Assembly: GCF_036014215.1 (NCBI RefSeq)
Contig: NZ_CP107921.1
Location: 4,460,001-4,524,000, forward strand
DNA from: Streptomyces sp. NBC_00440
GTDB lineage: Bacteria; Actinomycetota; Actinomycetes; Streptomycetales; Streptomycetaceae
DNA: 64,000 nt
Reading direction: 5' to 3'
Shown here: piece after piece, positions 26,673-35,541 of the stretch
Numbering within the stretch: position 1 is the stretch's first letter
How the letters are laid out: every line of letters starts with the position of its first letter
The notes under the pieces: generated by a model
The model's input: the letters and a program-made list of their open reading frames with translations, nothing else
What the model was told of the DNA's origin: nothing
The model's database searches: none
Position numbers and translations under genes: made by a program

Positions 26673-26834
26673 ATGGCCAAATGGGAATACGCGACTGTGC
26701 CGCTGCTGGTGCACGCGACGAAGCAGATTCTGGACACCTGGGGCGAGGACGGCTGGGAGCTCGTCCAGGTCGTGCCCGGACCGAACAACCCCGAGCAGCT
26801 CGTGGCGTACCTCAAGCGGGAGAAGTCCGCATGA
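26673..26834 (+). CDS. DUF4177-type small protein
   Basis: A 53-residue protein (MAKWEYATVPLLVHATKQIL..GEDGWELVQVVPG..) of the DUF4177 type, with the WEYATVP and DGWELVQV strands typical of the family. Function unknown. Its stop overlaps the RidA start (ATGA), so they are coupled. A matching small gene is recalled beside mycobacterial Rv3678c. It is easily missed because of its length. Confidence 0.85.
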   Translation: MAKWEYATVPLLVHATKQILDTWGEDGWELVQVVPGPNNPEQLVAYLKREKSA

Positions 26835-27298
26835 GCGGGGTCGTCGAAGCGCGCCTGACCGAGCTGGGACTGACGCTTCCGGACGTCGTACCGCCGCTGG
26901 CCGCGTACCAGCCGGCCGTGCAGTCCGGTGTGTACGTGTACACGGCGGGCCAGCTGCCGATGGTGGAGGGCAAGCTTCCGCTGGTCGGGAAGGTCGGCGC
27001 CGAGGTCACGGCCGAGGACGCGAAGGACCTGGCGCGTACGTGCGCGCTGAACGCGCTGGCGGCGGTGAAGTCGGTCGCCGGTGACCTGGACCGTGTCGAG
27101 CGGGTCGTGAAGGTCGTGGGATTCGTGGCGTCGGCCCCGGACTTCACCGGTCAGCCGGGCGTGCTCAACGGTGCGAGCGAGCTGCTGGGCGAGGTCCTGG
27201 GCGACCGCGGGGTCCATGCGCGCAGCGCGGTGGGCGTCGCGGTGCTGCCGCTGGACGCGCCGGTCGAGGTGGAGATCCAGGTCGAGCTGAAGGCTTGA
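26831..27298 (+). CDS. RidA family (YjgF/UK114) protein
   Basis: A 155-residue member of the RidA family, whose founding members deaminate reactive enamine/imine intermediates of amino-acid metabolism. It has YVYTAGQLPMVEGKLP near residues 37-52 and ALNALAAVKSVAGDLDRVERVVKV, as in the family. The typical Arg of active RidA near C-terminal VxxLPxxxxVEIE is not present here (VAVLPLDAPVEVEIQ), placing it among divergent Rid subgroups. The start at 26831 overlaps the preceding stop. Confidence 0.88.
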   Translation: MSGVVEARLTELGLTLPDVVPPLAAYQPAVQSGVYVYTAGQLPMVEGKLPLVGKVGAEVTAEDAKDLARTCALNALAAVKSVAGDLDRVERVVKVVGFVASAPDFTGQPGVLNGASELLGEVLGDRGVHARSAVGVAVLPLDAPVEVEIQVELKA

Positions 27299-27428
27299 GG
27301 GGACGAGGGCTGACGGGGTGAGCGGGGGCCGGTCGGGCGGGCGCCCCCGCTCCGTCGGCACCCGGTGGGCAAGCAGCACCCCTGCCCACACCCTCGAACA
27401 TCGGCGCGAGAGCGGTTAGCCTCCGGCC

Positions 27429-28298
27429 ATGTCCCAAGGTCAGTCGTACCCGCCGGAATGGCCCGACCGTATCCGTGCCCTGGCGGCCGGCGAGCTCACC
27501 GCCGTCGCGCCGCGCAGAGCCGCGACCGTCATGCTGCTGCGCGACACCGCGGCCGGTCCCGCCGTGCACATGCTGCGCAGACGCGCCTCCATGGCATTCG
27601 CCGGAGGCGCGTACGCGTATCCGGGCGGCGGGGTGGACCCCCGCGACGACGACCGCCCGGTCGGCTGGGCCGGGCCGCCGCGCGATGTATGGGCCGCGCG
27701 GCTCGGCGTCGACGCGGCATCCGCCCAGGCCATCGTCTGCGCAGCCGTCCGGGAGACGTACGAGGAGGCCGGTGTGCTGCTCGCGGGCGAGACCGCTTCC
27801 ACCGTCGTCGGCGACCTCTCCGGCGACGACTGGGAGGCGGACCGCGCCGCGCTCGTCGACCGCGAACTCTCCTTCGCGGACTTTCTGGACCGGCGGGGGC
27901 TCGTCCTCCGCTCCGACCTGCTGGGCGCGTGGGCGCGCTGGATCACGCCGGAGTTCGAGCCGAAGCGGTACGACACCTGGTTCTTCGCGGCCGCGCTGCC
28001 CGCCGGGCAGCGGACCCGCAACGCCTCGACCGAGGCGGACCGCACGGTCTGGGTCCGGCCGGAGGAGGCGGCAGCGGCGTACGACAAGGGGGAGTTGCTG
28101 ATGATGCCCCCGACGATCTCGACGCTCCGTTCGCTCCAGCCGTACGCGACCGTGGCCGACACCCTGGCGGGTGCGGCGGCGCAGGAACTCACCCCGGTGC
28201 TGGCACGGGCCCGGCTGGAGGCCGGTGAGCTGGTGCTGAGCTGGCCGGGTCATGATGAGTTCACCCGGCGGCTTCCGGCGACCGGGACGCCGGAATGA
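27429..28298 (+). CDS. Nudix hydrolase (NUDT19/CoA-pyrophosphatase-like)
   Basis: A 289-residue Nudix protein. Box-like sequence: GGAYAYPGGGVDPRDDD..., a long insert, then AVRETYEEAGVLL carrying the REx2EExG core. The split between the G-rich start and REXXEE is as in the NUDT19 group, so CoA or nucleotide-sugar hydrolysis is plausible. It is followed by a GTG-started MBL-fold gene with an 82-base gap containing GAGTGACGGTCCG repeats. The start ATG at 27429 is 130 bases past ridA. Confidence 0.88.
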   Translation: MSQGQSYPPEWPDRIRALAAGELTAVAPRRAATVMLLRDTAAGPAVHMLRRRASMAFAGGAYAYPGGGVDPRDDDRPVGWAGPPRDVWAARLGVDAASAQAIVCAAVRETYEEAGVLLAGETASTVVGDLSGDDWEADRAALVDRELSFADFLDRRGLVLRSDLLGAWARWITPEFEPKRYDTWFFAAALPAGQRTRNASTEADRTVWVRPEEAAAAYDKGELLMMPPTISTLRSLQPYATVADTLAGAAAQELTPVLARARLEAGELVLSWPGHDEFTRRLPATGTPE

Positions 28299-28380
28299 CC
28301 GGCCGGTTCCCCGAAGTGACGGCCCGAGTGACTGCCCCGGTGACGGTCCGAGTGACGGTCCGGACGACAGGAGACCCCGC

Positions 28381-29211
28381 GTGAGTGATGCCGCAGCCCT
28401 CCCCGGCCAGCCCAGGGGCGGGGTCCTGTCCGGGCCCGCCACCGCACGGGCGGTGAATGTCCTGGCGCCGAACGCCTCCGCGATGACGCTCGACGGCACC
28501 AACACCTGGATCATCGCCGAGCCGGACTCCGACCTGGCCGTCGTCATCGACCCGGGACCGCTCGACGACACCCATCTCAAGGCCGTCGTCGCGACGGCGG
28601 CAGGGGCGGGCAAGCGCGTCGCGCTGACGCTCCTGACGCACGGCCACCCGGACCACGCGGAGGGCGCGGCGCGGTTCGCCGAGCTGACGCGTACGTCCGT
28701 ACGGGCGCTGGACCCCGCGCTGCGCCTCGGCGACGAGGGACTGGGCGCCGGGGACGTCATCACCACCGGCGGCCTGGAACTGCGGGTCGTACCGACGCCG
28801 GGCCACACCGCGGACTCGCTCTGCTTCCATCTGCCGGCCGACCGGGCGGTGCTGACGGGCGACACGGTCCTGGGCCGGGGCACGACGGTGGTCGCGCATC
28901 CGGACGGCCGGCTCGGCGACTACCTGGACTCGCTGCGGCGGCTGCGCTCGCTGACGGTGGACGACGGGGTGCACACGGTGCTTCCGGGGCACGGGCCGGT
29001 GCTGGAGGACGCGCAGGGGGCCGTCGACTTCTACCTCGCGCACCGCGCCCACCGGCTCGCCCAGGTGGAGACGGCGGCCGAGAAGGGCTTCACGACGGCT
29101 TCGGAGGTCGTCGCGCAGGTGTACGCGGATGTCGACCGGTCGCTCTGGCCCGCGGCTGAGATGTCGGTGCGGGCGCAGCTGGAGTATCTGCGGGAGCACG
29201 GGCTGATCTGA
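28381..29211 (+). CDS. MBL-fold metallohydrolase
   Basis: A 276-residue metallo-beta-lactamase-fold protein. Metal motif LLTHGHPDHAEG (HxHxDH), then VVPTPGHTADSLCF, LTGDTVLG and VLPGHGPVLED, in normal order. It resembles the LACTB2/Rv3677c type, linked to nucleic acid or thioester hydrolysis. A longer upstream frame exists, but GTG at 28381 has AGGAGA 6 bases before it and begins just after the Nudix stop. A very strong hairpin ends the operon. Confidence 0.92.
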   Translation: MSDAAALPGQPRGGVLSGPATARAVNVLAPNASAMTLDGTNTWIIAEPDSDLAVVIDPGPLDDTHLKAVVATAAGAGKRVALTLLTHGHPDHAEGAARFAELTRTSVRALDPALRLGDEGLGAGDVITTGGLELRVVPTPGHTADSLCFHLPADRAVLTGDTVLGRGTTVVAHPDGRLGDYLDSLRRLRSLTVDDGVHTVLPGHGPVLEDAQGAVDFYLAHRAHRLAQVETAAEKGFTTASEVVAQVYADVDRSLWPAAEMSVRAQLEYLREHGLI

Positions 29212-29327
29212 ACGGCTGCGGATCCGCCGACGGATCCCCTGTCGGCATCACGCGCTTGCCTCATGCGCTCGGGCTGGGCTTAGCCGCGAGCCGCGAGCCG
29301 CGCGGTGGGAGGACGCGGTGGTGTCCG

Positions 29328-29392
29328 TGCCTGTACGTACGTGAAGGGGCGCCCCACTCGCGGTGGGGCGCCCCTTCACGTACGTACAGGCA
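29328..29392. terminator. 30-bp perfect stem, bidirectional terminator
   Basis: Arms 29328-29357 and 29363-29392 are perfectly complementary over 30 bp with a TCGCG loop. It lies between the convergent MBL-fold and crp genes, 15 bases from the crp stop. It is the strongest hairpin in the window. Confidence 0.9.
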
Positions 29393-29406
29393 GGAACGGG
29401 TCCGGG

Positions 29407-30081
29407 CTAGCGGGACCGCTTCGCGAGGCGCTCCACGTCCAGCAGGATCACCGCACGGGCCTCCAGCCGCAGCCAGCCGCGGCCCGCGAAGTCCGCGAGG
29501 GCCTTGTTGACCGTCTCGCGGGAGGCGCCGACCAGCTGGGCCAGCTCTTCCTGGGTGAGGTCGTGGACCACGTGGATGCCCTCCTCCGACTGCACACCGA
29601 AGCGGCGCGACAGGTCGAGGAGCGCGCGGGCGACCCGGCCGGGAACGTCCGAGAAGACCAGGTCGGACATCTGGTCGTTGGTCTTGCGCAGACGGCGGGC
29701 GACCGCGCGCAGCAGCGCCGTGGCCACCTCGGGGCGGACATTCAGCCAGGGCTGGAGGTCGCCGTGGCCCAGGCCGAGCAGCTTGACCTCGGTCAGCGCC
29801 GACGCCGTGGCGGTACGCGGGCCCGGGTCGAAGAGGGACAGCTCGCCGATCAGCTCGCCGGGGCCGAGAACGGCCAGCATGTTCTCGCGGCCGTCGGGGG
29901 AAGTGCGGTGCAGCTTCACCTTGCCCTCGGTGACCACATAGAGGCGGTCGCCGGGGTCGCCCTCGTGGAAGAGGGCGTCGCCGCGGGCGAGCGTCACCTC
30001 ACTCATCGAGGCGCGCAGCTCAGCGGCCTGCTCGTCATCGAGCGCCGCGAAGAGCGGGGCGCGCCGCAGAACGTCGTCCAC
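29407..30081 (-). CDS. crp: Crp/Fnr family regulator Crp
   Basis: A 224-residue cAMP-receptor-type regulator. N-terminal cyclic-nucleotide-binding domain with GELIGELSLFDPGPRTATASA (phosphate-binding cassette), then a C-terminal helix-turn-helix DLTQEELAQLVGASRETVNKALADFAGRGW. In Streptomyces Crp governs germination and antibiotic production. GTG start at 30081 with AAGGAGAG 7 bases upstream. A Crp-like palindrome lies 67 bases upstream, pointing to autoregulation. Divergent from nth. Confidence 0.96.
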   Translation of the reverse strand: MDDVLRRAPLFAALDDEQAAELRASMSEVTLARGDALFHEGDPGDRLYVVTEGKVKLHRTSPDGRENMLAVLGPGELIGELSLFDPGPRTATASALTEVKLLGLGHGDLQPWLNVRPEVATALLRAVARRLRKTNDQMSDLVFSDVPGRVARALLDLSRRFGVQSEEGIHVVHDLTQEELAQLVGASRETVNKALADFAGRGWLRLEARAVILLDVERLAKRSR

Positions 30082-30147
30082 GAGTTCTCTCCTTGTCGAC
30101 CTGCTCAGGGAACCGGCTGGTTCCCATCATGCCGGACGGGTCAATCA

Positions 30148-30162
30148 GTGTGATCAGTCACA
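30148..30162. promoter_or_regulatory. Putative Crp site in the crp promoter
   Basis: TGTGATCAGTCACA is a perfect palindrome and fits the GTG-N6-GNCAC motif I recall for Streptomyces Crp. It is placed about 67 bases upstream of the crp start, in the crp-nth divergent region. The rest of 30082-30412 shows no gene. Confidence 0.55.
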
Positions 30163-30412
30163 AGTTTGACGCACTGGCGCTGCGGCTTGTGCGGGAGGGG
30201 GCCGATTGGGTTCGGAATTAGCTGTGACCGGGGCGGATGTCAGTGGCTGGCTCTAGGCTGGCCGGGTGTCCAGAACGCCGGTGAGAGCAGAGGGGCAGGG
30301 GGGCTGAACGGGTGTCGCCGAGCCGAAATTCTGCTGTGGGCGAACAGTCGCCCACCCGGGCGAAAAAGGCCGCAAACGTGATGAAACCGGCGAACCGGTG
30401 AAAGGGGCCGAG

Positions 30413-31573
30413 ATGGCAGAGGCGGCTGGGCCGGCGAAGGAAGCCGGGAAGCAGGTTGCGAGAACGGCCGCGAAGAGGGCCGCACCCGCAAGGAAGACCA
30501 CGGCCGCAGCAGCAAAGAAGGCTGTGGTGGCCAAGAAGGCTGTCGCCACGAAGAAAACCGTCCCGGCGAAGAAAACCGTCCCGGCGAAAAAGGCTGCGCC
30601 CGCCAGGACGGCTGCGCCCGCCAAAAAGGCTGCGCTTGCCGAGAAAGCTGCGCCCGTTGAGAAGGCGGCGGTAGCGAAAAAGGCCCCGGCGGCGAAAAAG
30701 CCCGCGTCAGCGAAGAAGACCGCGCCCGCCAAGAAGTCCGCGCCCGCCAAGAAAGCTGCCCCCGCCAAGAAGTCCGGGCCCGCGCCCGAGGCTGTCCGGA
30801 TTCCCAAGTCCGAGTCCCACGCCGCCCTGGTCCGCCGGGCGCGCCGGATCAACAGTGAGCTGGCCGAGGTCTACCCGTACGCCCATCCCGAGCTCGACTT
30901 CGAGAACCCCTTCGAGCTGCTGGTCGCGACGGTCCTCTCCGCCCAGACCACCGACCTCCGGGTCAACCAGACGACGCCCGCGCTCTTCGCGAAGTTCCCG
31001 ACGCCGGAGGACATGGCGGCGGCGGACCCCGAGGAACTGGAGCAGATCCTGCGGCCGACCGGGTTCTTCCGGGCGAAGGCGAAGTCGGTCCTGGGGCTTT
31101 CCACCGCCATCAGGGACAACTTCGGCGGCGAGGTGCCGGGCCGGCTGGAGGACCTGGTGTCGCTGCCCGGAGTCGGGCGGAAAACGGCAAATGTTGTTCT
31201 CGGTAATGCTTTTGGAGTCCCTGGAATTACCGTGGACACCCATTTCGGGCGACTGGTGCGCCGCTGGAAATGGACCGAGCAGCAGGACCCGGAGAAGGTC
31301 GAGGCGGAGATCTGCGCGCTCTTCCCGAAGAGCGACTGGACGATGCTCTCGCACCGGGTCGTCTTCCACGGCCGCCGGATCTGCCACGCCCGTAAACCGG
31401 CCTGCGGTGCCTGTCCGATCGCCCCGCTCTGCCCTTCGTACGGTGAGGGCGAGACGGACCCGGAGAAGGCGCGGAAGCTGCTGAAGTACGAGAAGGGCGG
31501 CCGGCCCGGCCAGCGGCTGAAGCCCCCGGCGGACTATCCCGGGCAGCCGGCCCCACCGATGGCGGCCGGGTGA
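30413..31573 (+). CDS. nth: Endonuclease III with histone-H1-like N-terminal tail
   Basis: A bifunctional DNA glycosylase/AP lyase removing oxidised pyrimidines. The 386-residue product is about 125 residues longer than usual: residues 2-125 are a Lys/Ala/Pro tail of [14 protein letters not shown] repeats. The catalytic core follows: HhH motif [14 protein letters not shown] with Lys257, catalytic D275 in ITVDTHFGR, and the 4Fe-4S ligands C324, C331, C334, C340 (C-x6-C-x2-C-x5-C). ATG at 30413 follows AAAGGGG. The tail has more AAA lysine codons than the core. Its stop overlaps a 46-residue ORF. Confidence 0.93.
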   Translation: MAEAAGPAKEAGKQVARTAAKRAAPARKTTAAAAKKAVVAKKAVATKKTVPAKKTVPAKKAAPARTAAPAKKAALAEKAAPVEKAAVAKKAPAAKKPASAKKTAPAKKSAPAKKAAPAKKSGPAPEAVRIPKSESHAALVRRARRINSELAEVYPYAHPELDFENPFELLVATVLSAQTTDLRVNQTTPALFAKFPTPEDMAAADPEELEQILRPTGFFRAKAKSVLGLSTAIRDNFGGEVPGRLEDLVSLPGVGRKTANVVLGNAFGVPGITVDTHFGRLVRRWKWTEQQDPEKVEAEICALFPKSDWTMLSHRVVFHGRRICHARKPACGACPIAPLCPSYGEGETDPEKARKLLKYEKGGRPGQRLKPPADYPGQPAPPMAAG

Positions 31574-31710
31574 CGGCGGCCCGTACCGGCCCGCAGGGCC
31601 AGGATCACCCCGCCGTCCGCGTGCGGGACGAAGTCGAAGTGCGGAACCACCCGTTCGTGCGGAACGATCAGGCCCGCCGCAGGCGTTGGAAGAGGCGGGG
31701 GTGTCGATGA
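31570..31710 (+). CDS. 46-residue coupled hypothetical ORF
   Basis: A GTG start overlaps the nth stop (GTGA) and a TGA stop overlaps the next ATG (ATGA), so the ORF fits exactly between nth and the Nudix gene with coupling at both ends. The product starts [18 protein letters not shown] and ends very basic ([12 protein letters not shown]). No family known. In Mycobacterium a thioredoxin-like gene holds this slot. It could be a genuine small basic protein or a translational bridge; it may also be chance. Confidence 0.4.
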   Translation: MTAARTGPQGQDHPAVRVRDEVEVRNHPFVRNDQARRRRWKRRGCR

Positions 31711-32417
31711 CGCGCGCTGGAGAGAGACACACGGGCCGGACTCAGGAGAGTCCGGTCGCCGTGACGCAGTCCGGGCTGCCCGGATGGCTGGCGCCCGTGG
31801 CGCGTGCGGCCGATACGGTGCGCCCCGAGCAGCTCAGCCGGTTCCTGCCGCCCGAGGGCGGTGGCGGGCGGCAGTCCGCTGTGCTGATCCTCTTCGGCGA
31901 GGGCCCGGCCGGGCCCGAGCTGCTGCTGATGGAGCGGGCCTCCAGCCTGCGCTCCCACGCGGGACAGCCCTCCTTCCCCGGTGGCTCCCTCGACCCCGGG
32001 GACGGGGATCCGCAGACCACCGGCCCGCTGCGGGCGGCGCTGCGCGAGGCCCAGGAGGAGACCGGCCTCGAACCAGCGGGCGTGCAGCTCTTCGGTGTGC
32101 TGCCCCGGCTCTACATCCCGGTGAGCGGCTTCGTCGTGACGCCGGTGCTCGGCTGGTGGCGCGAGCCCACTCCGGTACGGGCCGTGGACAGCGGGGAGAC
32201 GGCCCGGGTCTTCACGGTTCCCGTGGCGGATCTCACTGACCCGGCCAACCGGGTGACGAGTGTCCACCCGCGCGGTCACCAGGGCCCAGCATTTCTGGTC
32301 GAATCCGCCCTGGTCTGGGGCTTCACGGCCGGAGTGATCGACCGGATTCTGCATTTCGCGGGCTGGGAGCGCCCCTGGGACCGCTCCAGACAGGTCCCGC
32401 TCGACTGGCGCGCATGA
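31707..32417 (+). CDS. Nudix hydrolase, CoA diphosphatase type
   Basis: A 236-residue protein hydrolysing CoA-type or nucleoside diphosphate substrates. The CoA-specific UPF0035-like block LLMERASSLRSHAGQPSFPGG precedes the Nudix box GGSLDPGDGDP..ALREAQEETGLEP, both as in NudL/Nudt7-type enzymes. ATG at 31707 has GGGG 6 bases upstream; an earlier in-frame ATG at 31686 is less likely. It sits between nth and the membrane protease, the recalled Rv3672c position. Confidence 0.92.
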   Translation: MTRAGERHTGRTQESPVAVTQSGLPGWLAPVARAADTVRPEQLSRFLPPEGGGGRQSAVLILFGEGPAGPELLLMERASSLRSHAGQPSFPGGSLDPGDGDPQTTGPLRAALREAQEETGLEPAGVQLFGVLPRLYIPVSGFVVTPVLGWWREPTPVRAVDSGETARVFTVPVADLTDPANRVTSVHPRGHQGPAFLVESALVWGFTAGVIDRILHFAGWERPWDRSRQVPLDWRA

Positions 32418-32534
32418 CAGGGTGGCCGAAGTACTGGGCCACTCGGGCGACGCTGCGAACCACTGTGGCTCCCCGACGGGCCGCACCACCGGCCGGCGGA
32501 CCGTGACCGGCGACGAAAAGCGAGGCTCCCGACG

Positions 32535-33740
32535 GTGAACGTGCTGGACATCCTGCTGCTGCTGGCCGCTGTGTGGTTCGCGGTCATCGGTTACCGCCAG
32601 GGTTTCGTCGTCGGCATCCTGTCGGTGATCGGCTTTCTCGGGGGCGGCATCGTCGCCGTCTACGTACTGCCCATCATCTGGGACGAGCTCACGGAGAAGT
32701 CCGAAGTCTCCACGACGGCCACGGTCGTCGCGGTCATCATCGTGATCGTGTGCGCCTCGGTCGGCCAGGCCCTCACCACCCACCTGGGCAACAAACTGCG
32801 CCGCTTCATCACCTGGTCACCCGCGCGCGCCCTGGATGCCACCGGCGGCGCCCTGGTGAACGTGGTGGCCATGCTGCTGGTCGCCTGGCTGATCGGATCG
32901 GCCCTGGCCGGTACGACGCTGCCCACCCTCGGCAAGGAGGTCCGTACCTCCAAGGTGCTCATCGGGGTCTCCCGGGTGGTGCCGTCGCAGGCCAGCACCT
33001 GGTTCACGGACTTCACATCCGTCCTCGCGCAGAACGGCTTCCCCCAGGTCTTCAGCCCGTTCGCCAATGAACCGATCACCAACGTCAAGGCGCCCGACCC
33101 GGCCCTGGCCAACAGTCCGGTCGTGACGAGCGCCAGGAAGTCCATCGTCAAGGTCGTCGGCACGGCGACCGGGTGCAGCAAGGTCCTGGAGGGCTCCGGC
33201 TTCGTCTTCGGCAACCACAGGGTGATGACCAACGCCCACGTCGTCGGCGGCGTCAGCGAACCGACCGTGCAGATCGGCGGCGAGGGCAAGCTGTACGACG
33301 CGAAGGTCGTGCTCTACGACTGGTCACGCGACATCGCCGTCCTGGACGTGCCGGACCTGCACGCGCCCGCGCTGAAGTTCACCGACACCCACCACGACGC
33401 CCACACCAATGACAGCGCGATCGTCGCCGGCTTCCCCGAGAACGGCGGCTACGACGTCCGCTCCGCCCGCGTCCGCGCCCGGATCAACGCCAGCGGCCCA
33501 GACATCTACCACCGCGGGACGGTCACCCGCGACGTCTACTCCCTCTACACGACCGTCCGGCAGGGCAACTCCGGCGGCCCCCTGTTGACCCCCGACGGCA
33601 AGGTGTACGGGGTGGTCTTCGCCAAATCGCTCGACGACAGCAAGACCGGGTACGCGCTCTCGGCCGACGAGATCCGCCAGGACATCGCCCAGGGCCGCAC
33701 CGCGAGCCAGCAGGTGGACACTCAGGGGTGCGCGTTGTGA
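32535..33740 (+). CDS. MarP-like membrane serine protease
   Basis: A 401-residue protein. Four N-terminal membrane helices of CvpA/colicin V-production type (residues 1-125) precede a periplasmic trypsin-like protease: His in VMTNAHVVGG, Asp in SRDIAVLDV, Ser in RQGNSGGPLL. A disulfide pair (Cys in ATGCSKV and C-terminal QGCAL) is plausible, as in mycobacterial MarP (Rv3671c), which protects cells from acid and oxidative stress. GTG start at 32535. The nth-Nudix-protease order matches Mycobacterium. Confidence 0.92.
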   Translation: MNVLDILLLLAAVWFAVIGYRQGFVVGILSVIGFLGGGIVAVYVLPIIWDELTEKSEVSTTATVVAVIIVIVCASVGQALTTHLGNKLRRFITWSPARALDATGGALVNVVAMLLVAWLIGSALAGTTLPTLGKEVRTSKVLIGVSRVVPSQASTWFTDFTSVLAQNGFPQVFSPFANEPITNVKAPDPALANSPVVTSARKSIVKVVGTATGCSKVLEGSGFVFGNHRVMTNAHVVGGVSEPTVQIGGEGKLYDAKVVLYDWSRDIAVLDVPDLHAPALKFTDTHHDAHTNDSAIVAGFPENGGYDVRSARVRARINASGPDIYHRGTVTRDVYSLYTTVRQGNSGGPLLTPDGKVYGVVFAKSLDDSKTGYALSADEIRQDIAQGRTASQQVDTQGCAL

Positions 33741-33801
33741 CGACGGGCCCGAGGGCTGGAGACATGGCTGGACCCGGCCGCACACAGGGGCCGAACCCAG
33801 T

Positions 33802-33855
33802 GACGTACACAGCGGGGCATGCGTACACCGCGACGTACACCGCGGGGAAGGCGTA
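33802..33855. repeat. Imperfect 24-bp direct repeat
   Basis: Two copies of a GACGTACACnGCGGGG..GCGTA unit, 30 bases apart (33802-33825 and 33832-33855), lie between the protease and the glycosidase genes. Confidence 0.6.
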
Positions 33856-33882
33856 ATCGGTGACGACAGCGGGAGGCGCACG

Positions 33883-35343
33883 GTGAAGCTCACGATTCTC
33901 GGCGGCGGCGGATTCCGGGTGCCGCTGGTGTACGGGGCGCTGCTGCGCGACCACGCGGCGGGCCGGGTCACCCACCTCACGCTCCACGACCTCGACCCCG
34001 CCAGGCTGGCGGCCGTGGCCCGTGTTCTCGCCGACCAGGCGGCGGACGTACCGGATGCGCCCGAGGTCCGTACCACCACCGACCTCGACGACGCCCTCCG
34101 CGGCGCCGACTTCGTCTTCTCCGCGATCCGGGTCGGCGGGCTCGCGGGCCGTGCGGCCGACGAGCGGGTGGCGCTGGCCGAGGGCGTCCTCGGCCAGGAG
34201 ACCGTCGGCGCGGGCGGTATCGCGTACGGACTCCGTACGGTCCCGGTCGCCGTCGACATCGCCCGCAGGGTCGCCCGGCTCGCCCCGGACGCCTGGGTCA
34301 TCAACTTCACCAACCCGGCGGGTCTTGTCACCGAGGCGATGGCCGCCCACCTCGGCCGCCGGGTCGTCGGGATCTGTGACTCGCCGGTCGGTCTCGGCCG
34401 CAGGGTCGCCCGGGTCCTCGGCGCGGACCCCGGGTCGGCGCGGCTCGACTATGTGGGGCTGAACCATCTGGGCTGGCTGCGCGGTCTGTACGTGGACGAG
34501 CAGGACGTGCTGCCCCGGCTGTTCGACGACGAGCGGCTGCTGACCTCCTTCGAGGAGGGCCGGCTGTTCGGGGCGGAGTGGCTGCGCTCGATCCGCTCGG
34601 TACCCAACGAGTATCTGCACTACTACTACTTCAACCGCGAGACGGTCGCCGCCTATCAGCAGGCGGAGCAGACCCGCGGCGCCTTCCTGCACGACCAGCA
34701 GGCCCGGTTCTACGACGAGATGGCGCACCCGTCGACGCCCGCGCTCGCGGCCTGGGACCGTACCCGTGCCGAGCGCGAGGCGACGTACATGGCGGAGAAC
34801 CGCGAGGCCGCAGGGGCGGGCGAACGGGAGGCCGACGACCTGGAGTCGGGCGGGTACGAGAACGTCGCACTGGCTCTGATGCGGGCCATCGCGCGGGACG
34901 AGAGCGCCACGCTGATCCTGAACGTCCCCAATGGCAACGTACTTGGCGGCAGCGCACCCAACGGCAGCGCACCCGCTGGAAGCTCACCCAGCGGTAGTGG
35001 CATCGGCATGGGCACTGGCATCGGCAGCTCCGGCGCCTCCGGTGGCGGTCGTACGCTCGCCGTGCTCGATGAGGCCGCCGTCATCGAAGTCCCGTGCCGG
35101 GTCGACGCGAACGGCCCCCGCCCGCTGCCGGTTTCACAGCTGTCGGGCCATGAGGCGGCTCTGGTGTCAGCGGTGAAGGCGGTGGAGCGCTCCGTACTGG
35201 AAGCGGCGGAGAGCGGATCGGCGCGGGCCGCGGTGCGGGCATTCGCCCTGCATCCGCTGGTCGACTCCGTGAATGTGGCGGGAAGGCTGCTCGACGGCTA
35301 CCGGGACGTGCACCCGGGCCTCGGCTACCTCACGAAGAGCTGA
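33883..35343 (+). CDS. Family 4 glycoside hydrolase (6-phospho-beta-glucosidase-like)
   Basis: A 486-residue GH4 enzyme using NAD+ and a divalent metal through an oxidation-elimination mechanism. N-terminal Rossmann motif ILGGGGFRVPLVYGALL, GQETVGAGGIAYGLRT, NFTNPAGLVTEA and GICDSPVG (metal Cys), then GLNHLGW. Residues about 349-385 are a Gly/Ser/Ala/Pro insert (GSAPNGSAPAGSS type), close to the end of the catalytic domain. GTG at 33883 follows GGGAGG. No PTS genes are adjacent, so the source of phosphorylated sugar is unclear. Confidence 0.9.
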   Translation: MKLTILGGGGFRVPLVYGALLRDHAAGRVTHLTLHDLDPARLAAVARVLADQAADVPDAPEVRTTTDLDDALRGADFVFSAIRVGGLAGRAADERVALAEGVLGQETVGAGGIAYGLRTVPVAVDIARRVARLAPDAWVINFTNPAGLVTEAMAAHLGRRVVGICDSPVGLGRRVARVLGADPGSARLDYVGLNHLGWLRGLYVDEQDVLPRLFDDERLLTSFEEGRLFGAEWLRSIRSVPNEYLHYYYFNRETVAAYQQAEQTRGAFLHDQQARFYDEMAHPSTPALAAWDRTRAEREATYMAENREAAGAGEREADDLESGGYENVALALMRAIARDESATLILNVPNGNVLGGSAPNGSAPAGSSPSGSGIGMGTGIGSSGASGGGRTLAVLDEAAVIEVPCRVDANGPRPLPVSQLSGHEAALVSAVKAVERSVLEAAESGSARAAVRAFALHPLVDSVNVAGRLLDGYRDVHPGLGYLTKS

Positions 35344-35358
35344 GCGCCGAGCGTCCGC

Positions 35359-35541
35359 TCACGGCCTGGAGTGGCGTAACCGCGCCGACACCCAGCGGGC
35401 CCGGCGGCGGATGATGCGCGGAATGCCGAGACGTGGATCGTCGTCCTCCCCGTCGTGTGATCCGCCCCTCTCATATGTGCTCAGGCCTGTGGCCGAGCGG
35501 CGGTTGCGTGCTGCGTCACCGTAGTCGTGCGTCCAGCCCAT
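35359..35541 (-). CDS. 60-residue hypothetical with a TTA codon
   Basis: The frame MGWTHDYGDAARNRRSATG..SHDGEDDDPRLGIPRIIRRRARW has protein-like composition and about 78% G/C at third positions. It lies downstream of the epoxide-hydrolase-like gene on the same strand. Family unknown. It contains one TTA leucine codon (35377-35379), which in Streptomyces would make it dependent on the bldA tRNA. The ribosome site is weak. The rest of 35344-35670 shows nothing else. Confidence 0.45.
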   Translation of the reverse strand: MGWTHDYGDAARNRRSATGLSTYERGGSHDGEDDDPRLGIPRIIRRRARWVSARLRHSRP

